64,000 nt of DNA from Pseudomonas extremaustralis (GCF_900102035.1 NZ_LT629689.1:5483501-5547500); one strand, 5' to 3'. Numbered from the stretch's first letter, positions 7,016 to 18,366 are shown. Translations and numbers: made by a program. The notes: generated by a model from the letters alone, not told the origin.

Positions 7016-7092
7016 TGGTGGGCCCACACGGACTTGAACCGTGGACCAAAGGATTATGAGTCCTCTGCTCTGACCAACTGAGCTATAGGCCC
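7016..7092 (-). tRNA. tRNA-Ile2 (anticodon CAU, read as lysidine-modified)
   Basis: A 77-nt tRNA with encoded CCA. The acceptor GGGCCTA pairs with TGGGCCC, the D arm includes AGCTCAGTTGG, the anticodon loop is CTCATAA, and the T arm carries GGTTCAAGTCC. The CAU anticodon with these identity features fits the minor isoleucine tRNA, whose C34 is converted to lysidine by TilS, rather than elongator Met; the distinction is from family knowledge. The 3' half is duplicated at 5735-5783, marking it as an integration site. Confidence 0.88.
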
Positions 7093-7107
7093 TCAGTAGG
7101 TCGCGGA

Positions 7108-10100
7108 TTATAACGATGGTTTCTCCACTCTGCCATCCGAAAAATCCTCAACCTGCATACGAAGGAATGTCGTCGCAAAAAGCTCTGGCGGCAGGGGCAG
7201 GCTGACGATGTAGCCTTGCATCTGTTCGCAGCCTTCGGCGGCAAGAAAGGCTTGCTGCGCGGCGCTCTCCACGCCTTCGGCGATGATGGTGAATTGCATG
7301 CTGTGGCCCAGGGCAATGATGGCGCGCACGATGGCGGCGTCGTGGGGGTCGTCGGGCAGGCCGCGGACGAAGGACTGGTCGATCTTCAGGAAGTCCAGTG
7401 GCAGGCGTTTGAGGTAGCTCAGGGATGAGTAACCGGTGCCGAAGTCGTCGATCGCCAGTTGCACGCCCAGGTGTTTGAGTTGGTGCAGCACTTCCAGTGC
7501 TTCTTCGGCCTGGCTCATGATGAAGTTCTCGGTAATCTCCAGTTGCAGGCAGCCAGGATCGAGTTGGTAGTCATGCAGCAACTGTTCGATGCGACCGAGC
7601 AAGCCGGGATGGCGCAGTTGCGCGCCGGCAAGGTTGACCGACAGCGGGCCGAATGGTTCGAAGGTCGTTTGCCAGGCATGCATTTGTCGGCAGGCCTGTT
7701 CCAGCACCCAATCGCCAATTTGCAGGATCATGCCGTTCTCTTCGGCCAGGGCGATGAAGTGTTCGGGCGGTACGTCGCCAAACGCGGGGTGTCGCCAGCG
7801 GATCAACGCTTCGGCACCGATCAGTTCTTGGGTCGCCAGGCTCAGTTTCGGTTGGTAATACAGGCTCAGCTCGTCGCGTTCGATGGCGCGGCGCAGTTCA
7901 TGTTCCAGCGCCACGCGTTCGTTGGCCTGGGCGGTGAGGTCGCGGGTGTAGCTCTCGACCCGGTTGCGCCCCTTGGCTTTGGAGCGGTACATCGCGGCGT
8001 CGGCGTTCTTGACCAGAGTGGCCACGTCGGTGCCGTCCTGTGGGTAGAGGCTGGTGCCGATACTGGCGCTGATAAAGAATTCGTGTTCGCCGGCCTGGAA
8101 CGGCGGGGTGAAGCAGGCCAGCAGTTTGTTGGCCAAGTACTGGGCGTCGTTGGCGTGCTGCAGGCCGGGGAGCAGGATGATGAATTCGTCCCCGCCCAGG
8201 CGTGCGACGGTGTCGATGTCGCGCAGTTGCTCCTTGAGGCGCACGGCGATGTCTTTGAGCAGCAGGTCGCCGACCGGGTGGCCGAGGCTGTCGTTGATAT
8301 GTTTGAAGCGGTCCAGGTCGAGAAACAGCACGGCTCCTTGTTTGCCGGTGTCCTGATGACCGTTGAGGGCGGCTTGCAAGCGACTTTCAAACAGCGTTCG
8401 GTTGGGCAGGCCAGTCAGCGGGTCGTGGTGGGCCTGGTAATCGAGGCGGGCCTGGGCCAGCTTGAGGCTGGAGATGTCGGCAAACACGGCAACGAAGTGC
8501 GTGATCATGTGGTCGCGATTGCGCACGGCGCTGATGGTCAGCCAGCTGGGGTATACCTCGCCATTCTTGCGGCGGTTGGAAATCTCGCCCTGCCAGTGGC
8601 CCTGGGCGGTCAGCTGATGCCACATGGCGGCATAGAAGGCGCTGTCATGCAGGCCGGAGGCGAGCAGGCGCGGCGTATGGCCCAGGGCTTCGGCTTCGCT
8701 GTAGCCGGTGATCTCGCTGAAGGCGCGGTTGACGGCACTGATGTTCTGCTGGGTGTCGGTGATCAATACGCCTTCGGCGGTGCTCTCGAATACGGTCGCG
8801 GCCTGCTGCAGCTTTTCCTGCATCAGTTGGCGCTCGGTGATGTCCCGGGCGATGGTCAGCATGCAATCGTCGTCGCCGATGGGCAGTGGGCGGCTGGACA
8901 GCTCGCAGAGGCGGATCTGACCATCGCTGCGGCGTATATGGGCGATGAAGTCGCGCACGAAACCATCGCGCTGCATCAGTTCCAGCATGTGTTTGCGTTC
9001 GTTGAGGTCGACCCAGATGCCCAGGTCCAGGGTTGACTGGTCGATGGAGGTCGCGCTGGGGTAGCCGGTGATACGACTGAAACCGTCGTTCACTTCAATC
9101 AGCAGGCCGTCGCGCTGCCGGCTCAGCAGCAAGCCGTCGGGCGAGGCGTGAAAGGCTTTGGCGAATTTCTCTTCGGAAGTTTGCAACTGTTGCTGGGTTT
9201 CCTTGAGCTGGGTGATGTCGCGCACCACCACGACGATGGCCTCCGTGGCGTCGAGTTGAAACGGTTCGGCGGAAATCAGGCCGGTAAAGGCTTGGCCGTT
9301 GCTACGTAGAAAAGGCATTTCCAGGTTGCGGATGCTGGTGGTCTGCACCCGGTGCAGCAGTTCGGGGCCAATGCCAGGGATACCCCAGATATTCAGCGCG
9401 GTGGCGGTTTTGCCGATGACCTGTTCGGCCTTCAGGCCCACCTGATCCTCGAACGCTTTGTTGACCTCCAGCAAGCAGCCATCGGACAGCCGCGCGATCA
9501 CCAGAATGTCCGGGCATTGCTGGAACACCGAGGCGAATTTTTGCTCGGAGAGCTGCAGCGCTTCTTCGGTGCGCTTGGCTTCGCTGATGTCGATCATCAA
9601 GCCGCGTAACACCGGCTCATGGCCATGTTCGATCAGACTGACGATATCGCGTACCCATAGGCACCGACCGTCGGCGGTGATCACTCGGTAGTCGACGCTA
9701 TGATCGCGGCTGGCGCGGGTTTCGCGGTAGCAATACGCTTCGGTGCGCGTCAGGTCGGCAGGATGAATGATGTTGCGCCAGAAGCCTGGAATCAGCCAAT
9801 GCGCTCGGGGGTAGCCGAGCAGTTCTTCGGCATGAGGTGACACATAGCTGTAGGTAAAGTCGCTGACGCTGGCTTCCCAAGCAATGGCGGATAAGCTTTC
9901 TACCAAGCCGCGATAGTGATACTCGCTGCTGCGCAGTTCCTGTTCGAGGGCGACGCGGCGGGATATTTCTGAGCTCAGCCGGCGATTGATCCTGATAACC
10001 ACGAGCAGCACGGTACTCAGCAGCAATACCGCGGGCAGCCCGTAGGTCAGCAAATCAGTCCAGAAGGTACGGTGATCAGTGAAGCTGCCGACCCAGTGTT

Positions 10101-10851
10101 GCTGGATCGCTGCTGTTTCGTTGGGGCTTAGGTCGGCCAGTACCTTGTCCAGGATGCCTACCAGTATTTTCTTGTCCTGGGGCACTCCCATCGCCAGTTG
10201 GTAGCGGTAGGGCGTTTCGCCGCTGACGTACAAACCATCCAGCTTTAACTGGCGCAGGCTCCAGACACTGGAGGCGAGGTCGCCGACCACTGCATCCACT
10301 TCATCCGTAGCCAATGCTTGCAGCGTCGAGCTGACGTTCGGCATGGCCACCAGATTTAGGTCGGGATGGTGGGTGCGCAGCAATTCATGGGGCGCGTAGT
10401 TCTCCACCACTGCAATCTTCAACCCGTAGAGGTCCTTAAGGTTGCGTGCTTTGGCGCCGCCTTCATGGGCCAGGATGACAATGGGGAAGTCCAGGTACGG
10501 GCGAGTGAACGCCATAAAGGCTTGGCGTTCTGGAGTGGACATGATGCCGGGCAGCAGATCGAGTTGGTTGTTTCGCGCCTGTTCCAGCACCGCGCTCCAG
10601 TTCGCGGGTTCGATCAGCTTGAACTTGATGCCGAGGCGATCTTGGATCAGGCGTACGTAATCCGCCGCCAAGCCTTGGTAGTGGCCGTTTTCATCGCGGT
10701 ATTCAAAAGGTGGCCATGACGCGTCCACCCCCAGTCGCAGTTCCTGATGGTCCGCCAGCCAGACACGCTCATCATCGGTAAGAGTCAATGCGCCAGCCGT
10801 TGCGGTCCAGGTCAGCAGCGACAGCAGTAACACAGCCGGCAATCTGGGCAT
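7108..10851 (-). CDS. Membrane c-di-GMP enzyme: periplasmic binding domain, four PAS, GGDEF and EAL
   Basis: A 1,247-residue protein. Signal sequence (residues 1-20), a bacterial solute-binding domain of family 3 (about 35-255), one membrane segment (about 267-287), four successive PAS modules (about 305-790), then GGDEF at 886-890 and EAL at 1014-1016. The GGDEF motif is intact with a product-inhibition RxxD site (RDID) five residues before it. The EAL domain keeps the DDFGTGYSSL and KIDQSF motifs, so both synthesis and hydrolysis of c-di-GMP are possible. The binding domain should sense a small amino-acid-like ligand in the periplasm. I chose the ATG at 10851, which begins a proper signal peptide; the open frame extends about 70 codons further without coding character. 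Convergent or cotranscribed partners are absent. Confidence 0.88.
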   Translation of the reverse strand: MPRLPAVLLLSLLTWTATAGALTLTDDERVWLADHQELRLGVDASWPPFEYRDENGHYQGLAADYVRLIQDRLGIKFKLIEPANWSAVLEQARNNQLDLLPGIMSTPERQAFMAFTRPYLDFPIVILAHEGGAKARNLKDLYGLKIAVVENYAPHELLRTHHPDLNLVAMPNVSSTLQALATDEVDAVVGDLASSVWSLRQLKLDGLYVSGETPYRYQLAMGVPQDKKILVGILDKVLADLSPNETAAIQQHWVGSFTDHRTFWTDLLTYGLPAVLLLSTVLLVVIRINRRLSSEISRRVALEQELRSSEYHYRGLVESLSAIAWEASVSDFTYSYVSPHAEELLGYPRAHWLIPGFWRNIIHPADLTRTEAYCYRETRASRDHSVDYRVITADGRCLWVRDIVSLIEHGHEPVLRGLMIDISEAKRTEEALQLSEQKFASVFQQCPDILVIARLSDGCLLEVNKAFEDQVGLKAEQVIGKTATALNIWGIPGIGPELLHRVQTTSIRNLEMPFLRSNGQAFTGLISAEPFQLDATEAIVVVVRDITQLKETQQQLQTSEEKFAKAFHASPDGLLLSRQRDGLLIEVNDGFSRITGYPSATSIDQSTLDLGIWVDLNERKHMLELMQRDGFVRDFIAHIRRSDGQIRLCELSSRPLPIGDDDCMLTIARDITERQLMQEKLQQAATVFESTAEGVLITDTQQNISAVNRAFSEITGYSEAEALGHTPRLLASGLHDSAFYAAMWHQLTAQGHWQGEISNRRKNGEVYPSWLTISAVRNRDHMITHFVAVFADISSLKLAQARLDYQAHHDPLTGLPNRTLFESRLQAALNGHQDTGKQGAVLFLDLDRFKHINDSLGHPVGDLLLKDIAVRLKEQLRDIDTVARLGGDEFIILLPGLQHANDAQYLANKLLACFTPPFQAGEHEFFISASIGTSLYPQDGTDVATLVKNADAAMYRSKAKGRNRVESYTRDLTAQANERVALEHELRRAIERDELSLYYQPKLSLATQELIGAEALIRWRHPAFGDVPPEHFIALAEENGMILQIGDWVLEQACRQMHAWQTTFEPFGPLSVNLAGAQLRHPGLLGRIEQLLHDYQLDPGCLQLEITENFIMSQAEEALEVLHQLKHLGVQLAIDDFGTGYSSLSYLKRLPLDFLKIDQSFVRGLPDDPHDAAIVRAIIALGHSMQFTIIAEGVESAAQQAFLAAEGCEQMQGYIVSLPLPPELFATTFLRMQVEDFSDGRVEKPSL

Positions 10852-10942
10852 AACGGTCTCGTTATGGCACGGGGAATGTTTCGAGTGTAGACGGGCATTG
10901 CGGGGGAGGGGTGTTGCGCGGAGTTTTATCTGTGGAAAGCAA

Positions 10943-10966
10943 AACCCCCGGCCTGGGCCGGGGGTT
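10943..10966 (-). terminator. Rho-independent terminator of rpoD
   Basis: Perfect 10-bp stem AACCCCCGGC (10943-10952) with GCCGGGGGTT (10957-10966) and a CTGG loop, beginning 6 bp after the rpoD stop and followed on the reverse strand by TTTGC. It is the last element of the rpsU-dnaG-rpoD unit. Confidence 0.85.
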
Positions 10967-10972
10967 CTGGGA

Positions 10973-12823
<1,851 letters not shown>

Positions 12824-12891
12824 AACACCCTATCCACTGAAGGTCTTGGCGGGCAAAAAAACAAGCCGAGGATTATACCTGAGCTATGACC

Positions 12892-14862
12892 TCACGCGCC
12901 AGCTGAGGTCGGGTTTGATGCGGAAACATTCTGTTTTAAGAGGTCGCGCATCTGTTTTGCTATCTGAATTTGCTCTTCAGCCGACAATCCCGGCTGCCTT
13001 GCTCTCTTGATGAGTTCATCGAGGGTCTGCGTGTGCTGGCCCGCGGATAACCTAGTAATGGTGTCTAAAAACTGTTGTTCAAGGTTATCGCCGTCAATTA
13101 GCCACTCCTTTTCCGCGAGTGCTTTCAGCAGGCGACCTTGTTCGGTGCCATGCCATCGAGCCATCAGTTGGATGGAGTTTAGCTTAGGATTTTTCTGCAC
13201 GGCCTCGATCAGGGCAATCAGCACCTGAGCGTAGGTGTTGCTCTCGTTGGCAAAATGCTCCGCGCTTTCAACCTTGCCCGCCAATTGCGGGTGATGGATG
13301 AGCGTGCGCAGGGCAATCAGCGTCGGGGCTTCTACGGCGACCGGTGTGCGTGGAGCATAGGCTTCGTCGCGGTCACCGCGCTTGCCGTTCTTGTTCCAGG
13401 GTCTCTTGTCCCATTTCTTGCCGCCGGCGCCGGGCTTCTTCGGCGTCCACTCCTGCTGGGGCGCGTAGGCCTCCTGTGCTGGGTGGAAGTCGGCATAGTC
13501 CGGTAGCGTGTCGTAATCCATGCCTGGGTCGTAGGTGGGCGGCGCATCCTGCGGTGCGCTGTGCACCAGTTGGCTGACGGCTTCGCCACTCAACCCGGTA
13601 ATTTCCAGCAGGCGCTGGCGCATCAGAGTGCGCAGATTGGCGCCGGGCACCTTGTCGATCAGCGGTGCGGCGAGGGTGGCCATGTGGGCCTTGCCTTCAA
13701 GGGAGCGTGGATCGGCTTCTTCGGTGAGCTGCTGGAAGAAGTAATCCGCCAGCGGCTGTGCATGTTGATTGATGCGCGCGCGGAACGCGTCGGTGCCTTC
13801 GGAGCGAACCAGGGTGTCCGGGTCTTCGCCTTCGGGCAGGAACAGGAAGCGTGCGCGGCGCCCGTCCTGCAGGCATGGCAGCGTGGCTTCGAGGGCGCGC
13901 CAGGCGGCATTGCGGCCGGCCTGGTCGCCGTCGAAGCAGAACAAGACGCTGGGCACGACACGGAACAGGCGCTTCAAGTGTTCTTCGCTGGTGGCGGTAC
14001 CCAGGGTCGCCACGGCGTTGCGCAAGCCTTGCTGGGCGAGGGCGATCACGTCCATATAGCCTTCAACCACAATGATCTCATCGAGATTGCGGTTGTTCTT
14101 GCGCGCCTCGAACAGGCCGTAGAGTTCCTGGCCCTTGTGGAATACCGGGGTTTCCGGGGAGTTCAGGTACTTGGGCTTGTCGTCCCCCAGTACCCGGCCG
14201 CCGAAGGCGATGATCCGGCCGCGGCTGTCGCGGATCGGGAACATCACGCGGTCGCGGAAGCGGTCGTAGCGCTTGCCGGTCTCGGCGTTTTCCACCAGCA
14301 GCCCGGCGTCGATCATGGCTTTTTGCTGCAGGGTGTCGCTGCTCAGGTGCTTGTAGAGGTTGTCCCAGCCGGGCGGGGCGAAGCCGAGGCCGAAGTCGCG
14401 GGCGATCTCGCCGGTGAGGCCGCGCCCTTTGAGGTAGTCGACGGCGGCCTTGCGCTGCGGATGGCTTTTAAGCGCCTGACGATAAAAGTCGGCAGCGGCT
14501 GTCAGTAGCGGGTATAGCGGCGAATCGGTGGGTTGCCGCGGTTTGTGCGGGCGGCCACTTTCTTCGCGGGGGATTTCCATGCCGGCGGCTTTGGCCAGTT
14601 CCTCGACGGCCTGGGGGAAGTCCAGGTTGTCGTGGTCCATGATGAAACCGAGGGCATTGCCACCCGCACCGCAGCCGAAGCAGTAGTAAAACTGTTTGTC
14701 GGGACTGACGCTGAACGATGGGGTCTTTTCTTTGTGGAACGGGCAGCAGGCGGTGTAGTTCTTGCCGGCTTTCTTCATTTGCAGGCGCGAGCTGACAACA
14801 TCGACGATGTCGGTGCGGTTCAGAAGGTCGTCAATAAAGCTCTGGGGAATCAGCCCGGCCAT
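12892..14862 (-). CDS. dnaG: DNA primase DnaG
   Basis: A 656-residue primase. The N-terminal zinc-binding motif (CPFHKEKTPSFSVSP, then CFGCG) is at about residues 40-65, the TOPRIM core follows (IIVVEGYMDVIALAQQG, then CFDGDQAG), and the C-terminal helicase-binding domain is the more variable end. It makes RNA primers at the replication fork in partnership with DnaB. It sits between rpsU and rpoD on the reverse strand, 440 bp from rpsU, which is long enough to hold an internal promoter. Confidence 0.98.
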   Translation of the reverse strand: MAGLIPQSFIDDLLNRTDIVDVVSSRLQMKKAGKNYTACCPFHKEKTPSFSVSPDKQFYYCFGCGAGGNALGFIMDHDNLDFPQAVEELAKAAGMEIPREESGRPHKPRQPTDSPLYPLLTAAADFYRQALKSHPQRKAAVDYLKGRGLTGEIARDFGLGFAPPGWDNLYKHLSSDTLQQKAMIDAGLLVENAETGKRYDRFRDRVMFPIRDSRGRIIAFGGRVLGDDKPKYLNSPETPVFHKGQELYGLFEARKNNRNLDEIIVVEGYMDVIALAQQGLRNAVATLGTATSEEHLKRLFRVVPSVLFCFDGDQAGRNAAWRALEATLPCLQDGRRARFLFLPEGEDPDTLVRSEGTDAFRARINQHAQPLADYFFQQLTEEADPRSLEGKAHMATLAAPLIDKVPGANLRTLMRQRLLEITGLSGEAVSQLVHSAPQDAPPTYDPGMDYDTLPDYADFHPAQEAYAPQQEWTPKKPGAGGKKWDKRPWNKNGKRGDRDEAYAPRTPVAVEAPTLIALRTLIHHPQLAGKVESAEHFANESNTYAQVLIALIEAVQKNPKLNSIQLMARWHGTEQGRLLKALAEKEWLIDGDNLEQQFLDTITRLSAGQHTQTLDELIKRARQPGLSAEEQIQIAKQMRDLLKQNVSASNPTSAGA

Positions 14863-15253
14863 GGCGTTCTCGTCATCACTGCTTGTAATTGAGGGCCCGT
14901 GAAATGCTCAAGCGCGCGTATCGAGTGGCGTGGCCATCAATCGTCTGCTTGGGCTGTCAGGAAGTGTATCTGCCGATCATTCGCTGACGTTAGTTTCTAT
15001 CAGTCTTCGGCGAAGAAATGTTGCCCTGGCGTCCGGCGTTGACCAATGGTGGTCTCGGAAGCTCATCGCTGGGCACAGCCGATCTGTTGATCGCCTGCTT
15101 ACAAAATGAGTGTGCTCGTCAGTAGCCTTGTTAGGCTCGTCAGAAGAGACGTGCACCGCTGGCAGAAAAGCCAGTCCTGACGTGTGAAGCAGTGTCTCGG
15201 TCGCGTGTGCGGCGTCGACGGTGAAGCATCAAGCGATATCCGCAAATGCCAAC
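14863..15253. other. Intergenic region between rpsU and dnaG
   Basis: No gene, tRNA or strong repeat is visible in this 391-bp stretch. Part of it must be the dnaG leader on the reverse strand, and a dnaG promoter is likely, but I see no -35/-10 pair I would defend. The rpsU terminator at its distal end probably lets the S21 protein be made in excess of primase. Confidence 0.4.
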
Positions 15254-15274
15254 AGCCCGGCTGAGGGCCGGGCT
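15254..15274 (-). terminator. Terminator or attenuator after rpsU
   Basis: Perfect 8-bp stem AGCCCGGC (15254-15261) with GCCGGGCT (15267-15274) and a five-base loop, located 30 bp downstream of the rpsU stop. In the macromolecular-synthesis operon of other bacteria a partial terminator at this position adjusts the ratio of S21 to primase. Confidence 0.7.
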
Positions 15275-15304
15275 TGGCAGAAGCTTGCTACGAACGTCTG
15301 TGTA

Positions 15305-15520
15305 TTAGTACAGACGAACGGCGCGGCGCTGTTCGCGCTGAACTTTCTTGGCGTGACGCTTAACAGCGGCTGCTGCTTTACGCTTACGCTCAGAAGTTGG
15401 CTTCTCATAAAATTCGCGGCTACGAACTTCAGCCAGAACACCGGCTTTTTCGCAGGAGCGCTTGAAACGACGCAGAGCTACGTCGAAGGGTTCGTTCTCT
15501 TTTACTTTGACGGCTGGCAT
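15305..15520 (-). CDS. rpsU: 30S ribosomal protein S21
   Basis: A 71-residue, strongly basic protein ([20 protein letters not shown], ending [15 protein letters not shown]), the standard length for bS21. It joins the small ribosomal subunit and helps base-pairing with the Shine-Dalgarno sequence of mRNA. The start is preceded by an AAGGT site. It is the first gene of the rpsU-dnaG-rpoD unit and divergent from tsaD. Confidence 0.98.
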
Positions 15521-15607
15521 CCAGAGCTACCTTCTTTCATTACCGGGAATCAACGTTCTCGTCGCAAAAAATTCGCGGCTGAGGTCGTCGGTTTTTAAGG
15601 GTTGCGG

Positions 15608-15636
15608 ATGTTAACCCCTCATTGCCCGGAATGCAA
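15608..15636 (-). promoter_or_regulatory. Putative sigma-70 promoter of rpsU
   Basis: On the reverse strand TTGCAT (15631-15636) and TAACAT (15608-15613) are separated by exactly 17 bp. The -10 box lies 88 bp upstream of the rpsU start. The match to consensus is five and four of six at best, so this is a candidate only. Confidence 0.5.
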
Positions 15637-15723
15637 AGCCTCTGATCGAAAACCGCTAGTCTGGAGGGGGAGTGGCGACTATCATGCGCGCCTTCGAATT
15701 CAGCCTCTACAAGGCGCAAACCC

Positions 15724-16749
15724 ATGTTAGTACTGGGACTTGAAACCTCCTGCGACGAAACCGGTGTCGCACTCTACGACAGTGAACGCGGGCTTTTGGC
15801 CGATGCACTGTTCAGTCAGATCGATCTGCATCGCGCCTATGGTGGCGTGGTGCCGGAGCTTGCCAGCCGCGATCACGTCAAGCGCATGCTGCCGTTGATT
15901 CGCCAGGTGTTGGACGAGGCCGGCTGTGTGGCGACCGAGATCGATGCTATTGCCTACACCGCCGGCCCCGGATTGGTCGGAGCCCTTCTGGTTGGGGCCT
16001 CTTGCGCCCAGGCACTGGCCTTCGCGTGGGGGATTCCGGCCCTGGGTGTGCACCATATGGAAGGCCATTTATTGGCGCCCATGCTGGAAAAAACACCGCC
16101 ACAGTTCCCGTTCGTCGCTTTGTTGGTTTCGGGTGGCCATACGCAGCTGGTTCAGGTCGATGGGATCGGCCAATACACGCTGTTGGGCGAGTCGCTGGAC
16201 GATGCCGCCGGTGAAGCGTTCGACAAGACCGCGAAGATGATGGGCCTCAATTATCCCGGTGGCCCGGAAATCGCCCGCCTTGCCGAAAAAGGTGTTCCGG
16301 GCCGCTTCACCTTCCCGCGTCCGATGTGCGATCGCCCCGGCCTGATGTTTAGCTTCAGCGGTCTGAAAACCTCCGCGCTGAACACCTGGCAGCAAAGTGT
16401 CAGCGCCGGGGACGACAGTGAGCAAGCCCGTTGCGACATCGCGCTGGCGTTCCAGCAGGCCGTGGTGGAGACTTTGACCATCAAGTGCAAGCGTGCCCTG
16501 AAACAGGCGGGCATGCAGCGTCTGGTGATCGCAGGCGGCGTCAGCGCCAACAAGGCCTTGCGCGCTTCACTGGAGAAAATGCTCGGCGCCATCAAGGGCG
16601 ATGTGTACTACGCGCGGCCTGAGTTCTGCACCGATAACGGAGCGATGATCGCCTATGCCGGTTGCCAGCGCCTACAGGCCGGGCAGCATGAAAGCCTGGC
16701 GATCAGCGTGCAGGCGCGCTGGCCGATGGAGCAGTTGTCACCGTTGTGA
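15724..16749 (+). CDS. tsaD: tRNA N6-adenosine threonylcarbamoyltransferase TsaD
   Basis: A 341-residue Kae1/TsaD-family protein. The metal-binding HxxxH is at H111 and H115 ([10 protein letters not shown]); the ATP-binding region reads [10 protein letters not shown] and later GGPEIARLA and [13 protein letters not shown]. It transfers the threonylcarbamoyl group from TC-AMP to A37 of ANN-decoding tRNAs, with TsaB and TsaE. The older name is gcp. It is divergent from rpsU and convergent with plsY, which is its usual context. Confidence 0.97.
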   Translation: MLVLGLETSCDETGVALYDSERGLLADALFSQIDLHRAYGGVVPELASRDHVKRMLPLIRQVLDEAGCVATEIDAIAYTAGPGLVGALLVGASCAQALAFAWGIPALGVHHMEGHLLAPMLEKTPPQFPFVALLVSGGHTQLVQVDGIGQYTLLGESLDDAAGEAFDKTAKMMGLNYPGGPEIARLAEKGVPGRFTFPRPMCDRPGLMFSFSGLKTSALNTWQQSVSAGDDSEQARCDIALAFQQAVVETLTIKCKRALKQAGMQRLVIAGGVSANKALRASLEKMLGAIKGDVYYARPEFCTDNGAMIAYAGCQRLQAGQHESLAISVQARWPMEQLSPL

Positions 16750-16781
16750 GGCTTGGCTTGAGCCGGGCTTAACGAACGTAT

Positions 16782-17351
16782 TTAAAAATGCCGTTCGCGC
16801 CCGGCAAACAGGTCGCGTAAATTGCCCCGGTGGCGCCAGACGATCAGCAGGGTCAACACGCTCATCGGCAGCAGCGCCGCCGGCTCTTGCCAGGCCAGCA
16901 GGGGCAGGGTGAGGGGCGTGGCGATCAATGCGGCCAGTGAGCTGGTGCGGGTCAGGTAGAACGTCAGCAGCCAGGCAAGCGCGGCGAGCAACGCGGCAGG
17001 CGGGTAGATTCCCAGCAACATGCCGGCGGCTGTAGCGACACCCTTGCCACCGCGAAAGCGGAAGTACAACGGAAACAAATGGCCCAGGACGGCACAGACG
17101 CCAACCCAGGCCTGCTGCTGAAGGGTAAGGCCGGCGAAATGCGCGATCAGCACGGGCAACAGGCCTTTGCAGACGTCGCCAAGCAGCGTGAGGATGGCGA
17201 GTTTCTTGCCGGCCAGGCGCAACATATTGGTGGCGCCAGCATTGCCTGAGCCACTCATTCGCGGATCGGGATTTCCCGTCAGGCGGCTGAGCAAAATGGC
17301 GAAGGACAGCGAGCCGAGCAGGTAGGCGAAGATCGCCAGTGACCAAAACAT
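16782..17351 (-). CDS. plsY: Glycerol-3-phosphate acyltransferase PlsY
   Basis: A 189-residue multi-spanning inner-membrane protein with about five membrane segments. The PlsY motifs are present: [13 protein letters not shown] near residue 33, GDVCKG near 58, and [14 protein letters not shown] near 97. It transfers acyl groups from acyl-phosphate to glycerol-3-phosphate, the first step of phospholipid synthesis. It is 74 bp from the folB start and divergent from it. Confidence 0.96.
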   Translation of the reverse strand: MFWSLAIFAYLLGSLSFAILLSRLTGNPDPRMSGSGNAGATNMLRLAGKKLAILTLLGDVCKGLLPVLIAHFAGLTLQQQAWVGVCAVLGHLFPLYFRFRGGKGVATAAGMLLGIYPPAALLAALAWLLTFYLTRTSSLAALIATPLTLPLLAWQEPAALLPMSVLTLLIVWRHRGNLRDLFAGRERHF

Positions 17352-17425
17352 GCTAACTATTCCGGGCGAGGACGCCCTGATTCTAACGGGGCATCGCGCC
17401 CTTGTCGTGCTGCGGAGAAGAGTGC

Positions 17426-17779
17426 TTGGACAGAGTGTTTATCGAAGGCCTGGAAGTCGACACCGTGATCGGGGCCTACGACTGGGAGCGCGGAATCCGC
17501 CAATGCCTGCGCCTGGACCTGAGCTTCGCCTGGGATAACCGCCCGGCCGCCGCCGGCGACGACCTGACCCTGGCACTCGATTACGCCAGCGTATCGGCGC
17601 GGATCCAGGCCTTTGCCGAGCAGTCCCAGTACCAATTGGTGGAGACGTTCGCCGAGTGTCTGGCGCAAGTGTTGATGAGCGAATTCCAGATTCCCTGGCT
17701 GCACCTCAAGCTGACCAAGCCTGGTGCCGTGCCGGCTGCCAAAGGTGTGGGCGTGGAGATCGAGCGCGGATGTCGCTAA
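17426..17779 (+). CDS. folB: Dihydroneopterin aldolase FolB
   Basis: A 117-residue protein, the family's normal length, starting [21 protein letters not shown] and ending VEIERGCR. The catalytic lysine is in [11 protein letters not shown]. It cleaves dihydroneopterin in folate synthesis. I chose TTG at 17426 because it gives the family length and has a CGGAGA site upstream; an earlier TTG eight codons up would place the ribosome site inside the gene. It overlaps folK by 10 bp. Confidence 0.92.
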   Translation: MDRVFIEGLEVDTVIGAYDWERGIRQCLRLDLSFAWDNRPAAAGDDLTLALDYASVSARIQAFAEQSQYQLVETFAECLAQVLMSEFQIPWLHLKLTKPGAVPAAKGVGVEIERGCR

Positions 17780-18288
17780 CTCAGGTTTACCTTGGCCTCG
17801 GCAGCAATATCGAGCGCGAAACCCATTTGCGCGCGGGCCTCGATGCCCTGGCGGGTTTTTTGACCGATATGCAGTGCTCGGCAGTGTTCGAAAGCCAGCC
17901 GGTGGGCATCAAGAGTGGGCCGTTCTTCAATCTGGTGGTATCGGCCTACACCGATCTGCCACTGATGGAGCTCGACCGCCGCTTGAAATTCATCGAGGCC
18001 GACAATGGCCGCTATGCCCCGGATCGCAAGGGCTTGCCGCTGGATATCGATGTGCTGCTGTACGGCGATCTGGTGGGCAACTTCGACGGTTTGGTCCTGC
18101 CTCGGGCCGAGATCCTGAAAAATGCGTTTGTGTTGTGGCCGCTGTCGATGATGGCGCCAGACCGTGTGCACCCAGAAGTGGGCAAGACCCTGGCTGAACT
18201 GTGGCGCGATGCGCAGATCAACCAGGTGCTGGCGCCTGTCGGATTTGAATGGCAGGGCCTGCAACTCACGCCGGACTCGCTCTTGTAG
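17770..18288 (+). CDS. folK: 2-amino-4-hydroxy-6-hydroxymethyldihydropteridine pyrophosphokinase FolK
   Basis: A 172-residue HPPK. Motifs are YLGLGSNIERE at the N-terminus, FNLVVSAYTDL, and the DIDVLLYGD metal-binding motif near residue 93. It pyrophosphorylates the pterin substrate made by FolB. The ATG at 17770 is coupled to folB by overlap. The TAG stop (18286-18288) is part of the TGTAGG end of a REP element, so the last codons may have been changed by that insertion. Confidence 0.94.
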   Translation: MSLTQVYLGLGSNIERETHLRAGLDALAGFLTDMQCSAVFESQPVGIKSGPFFNLVVSAYTDLPLMELDRRLKFIEADNGRYAPDRKGLPLDIDVLLYGDLVGNFDGLVLPRAEILKNAFVLWPLSMMAPDRVHPEVGKTLAELWRDAQINQVLAPVGFEWQGLQLTPDSLL

Positions 18289-18366
18289 GAGCGAGCGTGC
18301 TCGCGAAAAAACTGAGAGCGCTGCGTTATCGTTGAGACTCTTCGCGAGCAAGCTCGGCCCCTACAA
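18284..18366. repeat. REPIN: two inverted REP elements between folK and cca
   Basis: A REP beginning TGTAGGAGCGAGCGTGCTCG (from 18284) and its inverted mate ending CTCGGCCCCTACA (to 18365) enclose about 30 bp. This is the TGTAGGAGC family common in fluorescent pseudomonads. The TAG near the left end is the folK stop codon and the CTA near the right end is the cca stop codon on the other strand, so the convergent genes both end inside the element. It may also act as a bidirectional terminator. Confidence 0.85.
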
